Source: Goodfellowiella coeruleoviolacea | GTDB lineage: Bacteria; Actinomycetota; Actinomycetes; Mycobacteriales; Pseudonocardiaceae | NCBI RefSeq assembly: GCF_024171785.1 | Contig: NZ_JAMTCK010000004.1 | Coordinates: 496,001-560,000 of the forward strand | Length of the DNA: 64,000 nt | Direction: 5' to 3' | Part shown: piece by piece, positions 58,621 through 64,000 of the stretch | Layout of the letters: every line of letters starts with the position of its first letter | Position numbering within the stretch: the stretch's first letter is position 1 | Notes under the pieces: model-generated | Told to the model about the DNA's origin: nothing | Databases searched by the model: none | The model's input: the letters and a program-made list of their open reading frames with translations, nothing else | Translations under genes and position numbers: made by a program

Positions 58621-58702
58621 TGTGGACAACTGAGGGGGCTGTGGACAACCCGGCGCGGTGAGGGGCTCCCGTTCGGAAACTGGCGGGGGTGCGGCGTACA
58701 CT
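58621..58702 (+). promoter_or_regulatory. Dispersed paired-box element, copy B (rpsB side)
   Basis: TGTGGACAA at 58621-58629 and again at 58640-58648 (19 bases apart), then 48 bases, then TACACT (58697-58702). Transcription from it would start near 58709 and run into rpsB with a leader of roughly 210 bases, beginning with the hairpin at 58710. Confidence 0.75.
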
Positions 58703-58709
58703 TCACACG

Positions 58710-58729
58710 CGTCCCGTGTGTGCGGGACG
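58710..58729 (+). promoter_or_regulatory. 5'-terminal hairpin of the predicted rpsB leader
   Basis: CGTCCCG-TGTGTG-CGGGACG, a perfect seven-pair stem at the predicted transcript 5' end. It could protect the mRNA or take part in S2 feedback; neither is shown. Confidence 0.55.
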
Positions 58730-58868
58730 ACTTCGCGTGCCAGTGCGCATCCAAATTTTGATGGGTACGACGTTCGGCGGTCCCGGCAGTGGGTTGAGCC
58801 ATGACGGGTCCGAGCGGCGGCACGGCACCAGGGCGGCGGATCACCCGGTCCGCTGCGACAACCGAACC

Positions 58869-58891
58869 GCGCGCCGGCCGGACCGGCGCGC
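58869..58891 (+). promoter_or_regulatory. Hairpin just upstream of the rpsB ribosome site
   Basis: GCGCGCCGG-CCGGA-CCGGCGCGC, nine perfect pairs and a five-base loop. It lies 8 bases before the GAGGTG ribosome site. It is a candidate for autogenous control by S2 or for transcript attenuation. Confidence 0.6.
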
Positions 58892-58916
58892 CCGACGAAG
58901 AGGTGCGAACCCGGCC

Positions 58917-59747
58917 ATGGCCGTCGTCACCATGAAGCAGTTGCTCGACAGCGGCGTGCACTTCGGGCACCAGACCCGCCGCTGGAACCCGAAGATGAAG
59001 CGCTACATCTTCACCGAGCGCAACGGCATCTACATCATCGACCTGCAGCAGACGCTGACCTACATCGACCGCGCCTTCGAGTTCGTCAAGGAGACCGTGG
59101 CGCACGGTGGGTCGATCCTGTTCGTGGGCACCAAGAAGCAGGCGCAGGAGGCCATCGCCAACGAGGCCCTGCGCGTGGGCATGCCCTTCGTCAACCAGCG
59201 CTGGCTCGGCGGCATGCTGACCAACTTCTCCACCGTGCACAAGCGTCTCCAGCGGCTCAAGGAGCTGGAGTCGATGGAGCAGACCGGTGGCTTCCAGGGT
59301 CTCACCAAGAAGGAGATCCTGATGCTCACCCGCGAGAAGGACAAGCTGGAGCGCACCCTCGGCGGTATCCGCGACATGCAGAAGGTGCCCAGCGCGGTGT
59401 GGGTGGTGGACACCAAGAAGGAGCACATCGCCGTTGGTGAGGCCCGCAAGCTGGGCATCCCGGTGGTGGCGATCCTGGACACCAACTGCGACCCGGACGA
59501 GGTCGACTACCCGATCCCGGGCAACGACGACGCGATCCGTTCCGCGGCACTGCTCACCAAGGTCGTCGCCGAGGCGGCCGCGGCCGGCCTGATGGCCCGC
59601 TCCGGCCGGGGCAACGCGCCGGAGGGCGAGGAGAAGCCGGAGCCCGGCGTGGCCACGGGCGAGCCGCTGACCGAGTGGGAGCAGGAGCTGCTGGCCAGCT
59701 CGGGCGCGGAGGGCGACAAGCCGGCCGAGCAGCCGGTCCAGTCCTGA
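58917..59747 (+). CDS. rpsB: Ribosomal protein uS2
   Basis: A 276-residue small-subunit protein. Starts [20 protein letters not shown]; signature segments [33 protein letters not shown] and [19 protein letters not shown]-terminal acidic extension typical of actinobacteria. An in-frame extension to an upstream ATG at 58760 is not conserved in the family, so the ATG at 58917 is used. Cotranscribed with tsf. Confidence 0.98.
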   Translation: MAVVTMKQLLDSGVHFGHQTRRWNPKMKRYIFTERNGIYIIDLQQTLTYIDRAFEFVKETVAHGGSILFVGTKKQAQEAIANEALRVGMPFVNQRWLGGMLTNFSTVHKRLQRLKELESMEQTGGFQGLTKKEILMLTREKDKLERTLGGIRDMQKVPSAVWVVDTKKEHIAVGEARKLGIPVVAILDTNCDPDEVDYPIPGNDDAIRSAALLTKVVAEAAAAGLMARSGRGNAPEGEEKPEPGVATGEPLTEWEQELLASSGAEGDKPAEQPVQS

Positions 59748-59807
59748 CCCGTCAGCACCTCACCGCAACTAGCGCGAACCTGGAAATAAAGGAACGGAAA
59801 TCGCACG

Positions 59808-60623
59808 ATGGCGAACTACACCGCGGCCGACGTGAAGCGGCTCCGCGAGGTCACCGCTGCCGGCATGATGGACTGCAAGAAGGCGCTCGAAGAGGCCGAG
59901 GGCGACTTCGACAAGGCCGTTGAGCTGCTGCGCATCAAGGGCGCCAAGGACGTGGGCAAGCGCGCCGAGCGCACCACCGCCGAGGGCCTCGTCCTCGCCG
60001 AGGACGGCGTGATGGTCGAGCTGAACTGCGAGACCGACTTCGTCGCCAAGAACGCCGACTTCCAGGCGCTGGCGGCCAAGGTGCTGGCAGCGGCCAAGGA
60101 GGCCAAGCCGGCCGACGCCGAGGCGCTGAAGGCGGCTCCGCTGGACGGCAAGACCGTGCTGGACGTCGTGCAGGAGTTCTCCGCGAAGATCGGCGAGAAG
60201 CTCGAGGTCCGTCGCGTGGTCGTGTTCGACGGCAAGGTCGCCACCTACCTGCACCGCCGGTCCCCCGACCTGCCCCCCGCCGTGGGTGTGCTGGTCGAGT
60301 ACGAGGGCGACAACGAGGACGCGGCGCGCGGCGCCGGCATGCAGATCGCGGCGCTCAAGCCGCGTTACCTCACCCGCGACGAGGTTCCCGAGGACGTGGT
60401 GGCTGCTGAGCGGCGCATCGCCGAGGAGACCTCCCGCGCCGAGGGCAAGCCCGAGCAGGCCCTGCCCAAGATCGTCGAGGGTCGGGTCAACGGCTTCTTC
60501 AAGGACGTGGTGCTGCTGGAGCAGCCGTCCGTGCAGGAGTCCAAGAAGACCGTGAAGGCCGTGTTGGACGAGGCCGGCGTCACCGTGAAGCGGTTCGCCC
60601 GGTTCGAGGTTGGGCAAGCCTGA
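59808..60623 (+). CDS. tsf: Elongation factor Ts
   Basis: A 271-residue nucleotide-exchange factor for EF-Tu. N-terminal UBA-like domain [20 protein letters not shown], then [19 protein letters not shown]; the EF-Ts signature [16 protein letters not shown] contains the TDFVAKN exchange core. Ribosome site AAAGGAA. Followed by a strong hairpin before pyrH. Confidence 0.98.
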   Translation: MANYTAADVKRLREVTAAGMMDCKKALEEAEGDFDKAVELLRIKGAKDVGKRAERTTAEGLVLAEDGVMVELNCETDFVAKNADFQALAAKVLAAAKEAKPADAEALKAAPLDGKTVLDVVQEFSAKIGEKLEVRRVVVFDGKVATYLHRRSPDLPPAVGVLVEYEGDNEDAARGAGMQIAALKPRYLTRDEVPEDVVAAERRIAEETSRAEGKPEQALPKIVEGRVNGFFKDVVLLEQPSVQESKKTVKAVLDEAGVTVKRFARFEVGQA

Positions 60624-60655
60624 CCGGTTGGCCGACAGTGCCGAAGTTCCACAGT

Positions 60656-60690
60656 TGTGCCCCGCTCTAGGGCATCTAGGGCGGGGCACA
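60656..60690. terminator. Fifteen-pair hairpin between tsf and pyrH
   Basis: TGTGCCCCGCTCTAG pairs with CTAGGGCGGGGCACA over 15 positions (one G-U) around a GGCAT loop. It begins 33 bases after the tsf stop and ends 18 bases before the pyrH start. No U tract. It probably ends or attenuates rpsB-tsf transcripts. Confidence 0.85.
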
Positions 60691-60708
60691 GCCACGCAAG
60701 GAGGACGG

Positions 60709-61458
60709 GTGACGGACGACAGGGCGCGCATGGGCGGCTACCGGCGAGTACTGCTCAAGCTCGGCGGTGAGATGTTCGGCGGCGGCGCGGTGGGCGTCGA
60801 CCCGGACGTGGTCTACACGATCGCCAGACAGATCGCTGAGGTGGTCCGCTCCGGTGTGCAGGTCGCCGTGGTGATCGGGGGCGGCAACTTCTTCCGGGGC
60901 GCCGAACTGCAGCAGCGCGGCATGGACCGGGACCGCGCGGACTACATGGCCATGCTCGGCACGGTCATGAACTGCCTGGCGCTCCAGGACTTCCTGGAGA
61001 AGGAGGGGCTGCCCACCAGGGTGCAGACCGCCATCACCATGGGGCAGGTGGCCGAGCCCTACATCCCGCGACGCGCCGAACGTCACCTGGAAAAGGGGCG
61101 CGTGGTCATCTTCGCCGCCGGCGTGGGCATGCCGTACTTCTCCACGGACACGGCCGCGGCCCAGCGAGCCCTGGAGATCGGCTGCGACATCGTCCTGATG
61201 GCCAAGGCGGTGGACGGCGTGTACACGGACGACCCCAGGACCAACCCGGACGCCCGGATGTTCGAGCACATCACCCACCGTGAGGTGCTGGAGCGTGGCC
61301 TGAAGGTGGCCGACGCGACCGCGTTCAGCCTCTGCATGGACAACAACATGCCCATACTGGTGTTCAACCTGCTGACCGAGGGGAACATCGCCCGCGCCGT
61401 GCATGGTGAGAAGATCGGCACGTTGGTCAGCACCCCCGGCAGCCGGCCCACGCACTAG
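60709..61458 (+). CDS. pyrH: Uridylate kinase
   Basis: A 249-residue bacterial UMP kinase (amino-acid-kinase fold), hexameric, making [17 protein letters not shown] binds phosphate, [20 protein letters not shown] holds the nucleotide, and [17 protein letters not shown] is a family signature. The GTG at 60709 follows AGGAGG; the longer frame overlaps tsf and is rejected. Confidence 0.98.
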   Translation: MTDDRARMGGYRRVLLKLGGEMFGGGAVGVDPDVVYTIARQIAEVVRSGVQVAVVIGGGNFFRGAELQQRGMDRDRADYMAMLGTVMNCLALQDFLEKEGLPTRVQTAITMGQVAEPYIPRRAERHLEKGRVVIFAAGVGMPYFSTDTAAAQRALEIGCDIVLMAKAVDGVYTDDPRTNPDARMFEHITHREVLERGLKVADATAFSLCMDNNMPILVFNLLTEGNIARAVHGEKIGTLVSTPGSRPTH

Positions 61459-61529
61459 ACCTGCTGAGATCTTCCTCATCGTCAACAGCGTCCGGCCGTG
61501 GCCCCGGCCCGCGACACCTAGGAGAAGCC

Positions 61530-62087
61530 GTGATCGACGAAACACTCCTCGATGCCGAGGAGAAGATGGAAAAAGCGGTCTCCGTGGCCAAGGAGGAGCT
61601 CGCGTCGGTGCGCACCGGCAGAGCTACCCCGTCGATGTTCGCTCGCATCCTCGTTGACTACTACGGTTCGCCAACCCCGCTGAACCAGCTGGCGAGCGTC
61701 AACATCCCCGAGGCCAGGATGGCCGTGATCAAGCCCTACGACCTCAGCCAGCTCGGCGCGGTCGAGAAGGCGATCCGCGACTCGGATCTCGGCGTGAACC
61801 CGAGCAACGACGGCACGATCATCCGCGTGGTGATTCCCCAGCTGTCCGAGGAACGCCGCAGGGACATGGTGAAGATCGCCAAGAGCAAGGGCGAGGACGC
61901 CAAGGTCTCCATCCGCAACATCCGCCGCAAGGCCAAGGACGAGCTGGACCGCATCGTCAAGGACGGCGAGGCCGGCGAGGACGAGGGGGCACGCGCGGAG
62001 AAGGAGCTGCAGCACCTCACCGACAAGTACGTCGCGCAGGTCGAGGACCTGGTGCAGCACAAGGAATCCGAGCTGCTAGAGGTTTAG
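61530..62087 (+). CDS. frr: Ribosome recycling factor
   Basis: A 185-residue factor that splits post-termination ribosomes with EF-G. Starts [20 protein letters not shown]; segments [40 protein letters not shown] and [15 protein letters not shown] are conserved. GTG start with AGGAGA upstream. Confidence 0.98.
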   Translation: MIDETLLDAEEKMEKAVSVAKEELASVRTGRATPSMFARILVDYYGSPTPLNQLASVNIPEARMAVIKPYDLSQLGAVEKAIRDSDLGVNPSNDGTIIRVVIPQLSEERRRDMVKIAKSKGEDAKVSIRNIRRKAKDELDRIVKDGEAGEDEGARAEKELQHLTDKYVAQVEDLVQHKESELLEV

Positions 62088-62186
62088 GGCAACCAGCCGA
62101 CCAGCGGGCACATGGCCCTGTCTGATCAGGGGTCGGCCAGCGGAGTGGGCCAGATCCCTGCTCGGAAGCGCGTTAAGGAGAACCAG

Positions 62187-63059
62187 GTGTCAGCCGGCGG
62201 TGAGCACGACACGCCCGGTCCGTCCTCGAACGGCTCGGGTGCCTCCTCGTCACGGGCCGGGCGTGATCTCCGGGCCGCCATTGCCGTGGGTGTCGGTCTT
62301 GGCGCGATCGTGCTGGTCGCTCTGCTGGCCGTGCGGTACGTGTTCGTCGGTGTCGCGGCTGTGGCCGTGGTCGTGGCCACCGTGGAACTGGCTGGCGCGT
62401 TGAAGCGCGGTGCCGGCATCCAGGTCGCGTTGCCGCCGGTGTTGGTTGGCGGTCAGGCGATGATCTGGCTGTCGTGGCCGTTTGAGCGTGCCGGACTCGT
62501 CACCGCGTTCGTGGTGACCATCCTGGTGTGTCTGATCTGGCGGTTCCGCGGTGGCGTCGACGGTTACCTGCGGGACGTCACCGCGTCGGTGTTCACCCTC
62601 GCGTACGTGCCGCTGTTCGCGTCGTTCGCGGTCATGCTGGTCACTCCCGAGGACGGCGCGTTCCGGGTGCTGTGCTTCCTGATCGGTGTGGTCTGCTCGG
62701 ACACGGGCGGTTATGTGGCCGGGGTGTTGGCCGGGCGACACCCCATGGCCCCGTCGATCAGCCCGAAGAAGTCCTGGGAGGGCTTTGCCGGTTCGGTGGT
62801 GGCCGGCGTGCTCGGCGGCACGCTGTCGGTGACCCTGCTGCTGGACGGCCAGTGGTGGCAGGGTGCGTTGTTCGGCCTGGCCGTCGTGGTCTCGGCGACC
62901 GTGGGTGACCTGGTCGAGTCGCTGATCAAGCGGGACCTGGGCATCAAGGACATGGGCAACCTGTTGCCCGGGCACGGCGGGTTGATGGACCGGCTGGACT
63001 CGCTGCTGCCCTCGGCGGTGGTGTCCTGGCTGCTGCTGCACGCACTGGTGCCGGCCTGA
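62187..63059 (+). CDS. cdsA: Phosphatidate cytidylyltransferase
   Basis: A 290-residue polytopic enzyme forming CDP-diacylglycerol. The CDS signature is intact: SLIKRDLGIKDMGNLLPGHG, then GLMDRLDSL. Seven to eight hydrophobic helices follow a disordered Ser/Gly-rich N-terminus. The GTG at 62187 has AAGGAG six bases upstream; an ATG at 62112 would add 25 residues. Normal position after frr. Confidence 0.96.
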   Translation: MSAGGEHDTPGPSSNGSGASSSRAGRDLRAAIAVGVGLGAIVLVALLAVRYVFVGVAAVAVVVATVELAGALKRGAGIQVALPPVLVGGQAMIWLSWPFERAGLVTAFVVTILVCLIWRFRGGVDGYLRDVTASVFTLAYVPLFASFAVMLVTPEDGAFRVLCFLIGVVCSDTGGYVAGVLAGRHPMAPSISPKKSWEGFAGSVVAGVLGGTLSVTLLLDGQWWQGALFGLAVVVSATVGDLVESLIKRDLGIKDMGNLLPGHGGLMDRLDSLLPSAVVSWLLLHALVPA

Positions 63060-63432
63060 GCCGACCGCGGTGCGTGGCGTGCCCAGCCCGGTGTCGCCTC
63101 GTCCGTTGGTGTGCCGCCCGGCGTCGTGCGGTGCGGCCGCGTCCCTCGTCGGGCCCGCCCAGCCGCCTGCTCTCTGCCAGCCCACCCGTGCCGATGCCGG
63201 CCCGTCGCCACCGTGCCGGAGCCGGCCGGCACCGTGGCGACACAAGCCACCCAGGCCGTGACAAGCAGACCCCAGGCCGGGGCAGCAGCCACCCAGGCCG
63301 CGACAGCAGACCTCAAACCGGGGCCCGCGCCCCAGCCACGCCAACCCCATCCAGCCCCCACCCTCACCGGGGGGCGTCCCCTGGACCAGCCTACTGACGG
63401 TGGGGGTGGGCGGCGAGGGGGTGACGGCCGGC
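63060..63432. other. Low-complexity intergenic region after cdsA
   Basis: No convincing gene. Around 63245-63315 are degenerate units of about 21 bases of CCCAGGCCGNGRCARCAGAC type. CGGGGGGCG at 63368 and ACCAGCCTA at 63385-63393 match the equivalent blocks before paired-box copy A. Confidence 0.55.
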
Positions 63433-63514
63433 TGTGGACAGCTGCGGCGCCTGTGGACAACCCGAGACACGATCGTGGGCATTTCGGAGCGGTGCGGACA
63501 GCCGCCGGTAGAAT
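63433..63514 (+). promoter_or_regulatory. Dispersed paired-box element, copy C (methyltransferase side)
   Basis: TGTGGACAG (63433-63441) and TGTGGACAA (63452-63460) are 19 bases apart; TAGAAT (63509-63514) follows after 48 bases. The predicted transcript would begin near 63521, about 30 bases before the methyltransferase start, so this copy looks like its promoter. Confidence 0.78.
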
Positions 63515-63549
63515 CGTTGCCCGTTTCGCTCGGCCGCCGACATAGAGTC

Positions 63550-64000
63550 GTGGACGTGAGGGGACTAGTTCGCGCCGCGCTGTCAGCCGTTCGCCCGGTC
63601 GATGTCGTGCCCAGCCCCAACATCTGGCACTGGCCCGACACCTACGAGGTGGAGAACCACGCCCAGGACGTTGACGGCGCGATCTGGCGGGCGTTGCGGG
63701 CCGCCTGTGACTGGGCCGGGCGGGACGTGGTGGACGTCGGCTGCGGCGACGGCTTCCACCTGCCCGTCTTCGCCGCCACCGCGCGCCACGTGACCGGGGT
63801 GGAGCCACATCACCCGCTGGTGCGGCGCGCCCGGCAGCGCGTCAGCGACCTGGCCAACGTGCGGGTCCTGGCCGGGCCGGCCCAGCGGCTGCCACTGCCC
63901 GACTCCAGCGCCGACCTGGTGCACGCGCGCACGGCCTACTTCTTCGGGCCCGGCTGCGAGCCAGGGCTCGCCGAGGCAGAACGCGTGCTGCGGCCCGGCG
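63550..64000 (+). CDS. Class I SAM-dependent methyltransferase (truncated by window end)
   Basis: The first 150 residues of a SAM methyltransferase. Motif I DVVDVGCGDGFHLPVFA binds the cofactor; then VTGVEPHHPLVRRARQRV, RLPLPDSSADLVHARTAYFF (motif II) and the start of AERVLRPG. Substrate unknown. GTG at 63550 or 63556 could be the start. The 3' end lies outside the window. Confidence 0.85.
   Translation, partial: MDVRGLVRAALSAVRPVDVVPSPNIWHWPDTYEVENHAQDVDGAIWRALRAACDWAGRDVVDVGCGDGFHLPVFAATARHVTGVEPHHPLVRRARQRVSDLANVRVLAGPAQRLPLPDSSADLVHARTAYFFGPGCEPGLAEAERVLRPG

Noticed and set aside
58760-58916. N-terminally extended uS2 from an upstream ATG
   Set aside because: The extension is Arg/Gly-rich, includes the hairpin region and is absent from the uS2 family; the conserved start is [10 protein letters not shown].
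62112-62186. Longer cdsA from the ATG at 62112
   Set aside because: No ribosome site precedes it, while GTG at 62187 has AAGGAG at ideal distance. Kept only as an alternative.

Overview
The window is high-GC actinobacterial chromosome. Its ribosomal/cell-cycle gene order (ffh, rpsP-khpA-rimM-trmD-rplS-lepB-rnhB-DUF2469-yraN-comM-dprA-xerC-sigma-rpsB-tsf-pyrH-frr-cdsA), its PPE/EspG/DUF3558 type VII secretion genes and its XRE/DUF397 pair fit the order Pseudonocardiales. GTG, TTG and leaderless-type starts are common and many genes overlap by 4 bases (ATGA/GTGA).

Layout. (1) 1-8.3 kb: two paralogous F420-dependent luciferase-like oxidoreductases behind matching tandem operators, an ArsR-type regulator and a large Lhr helicase. 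(2) 8.3-13.5 kb: an accessory island, AT-richer by eye in its first part, with a Scr1-type XRE regulator plus DUF397 partner, two DUF3558 lipoproteins around a small secretion-associated protein, then PPE and EspG. (3) 13.5-18.5 kb: pectate lyase, a membrane-anchored Hsp70-like protein, an MFS exporter, a 52-residue membrane microprotein and DUF3046. (4) 18.5-26 kb: DUF4383 protein, an SOS-controlled recA-recX, cutA, a LysE-type exporter, a HAD hydrolase, and an operon of lipoprotein, atypical Nramp transporter and two PRC-barrel proteins. (5) 26-32 kb: a divergent purine-catabolism locus. OHCU decarboxylase, HIU hydrolase and uricase run leftward; glycerate kinase, allantoinase and allantoicase run rightward. 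Together they take urate to ureidoglycolate and urea and handle glyoxylate-derived glycerate. (6) 32.5-34.4 kb: a TetR regulator divergent from a quinone-oxidoreductase-like enzyme. (7) 34.6-38.9 kb: nitrogen signalling amt-glnB-glnD. (8) 39-64 kb: the conserved translation, secretion, competence and division block, ending in a truncated methyltransferase.

The strongest undescribed-looking signal is a dispersed element present four times (32.4, 51.3, 58.6 and 63.4 kb). It consists of two TGTGGACAA-like boxes exactly 19 bases apart, followed after exactly 48 bases by a -10-like hexamer. Two copies sit where they could drive rpsB and the methyltransferase; the other two point into the 3' side of a neighbouring gene. 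Other notable items are the tandem CGGAG-N5-CTCCG operators, a coupled micro-ORF of five-residue repeats joining glnB and glnD, an OHCU-decarboxylase-like tail on allantoicase, an insert of about 115 residues in XerC, a duplicated lepB with a 63-base identical block, and several unexplained repeats and hairpins. No rRNA, tRNA, CRISPR array or insertion sequence was recognised.
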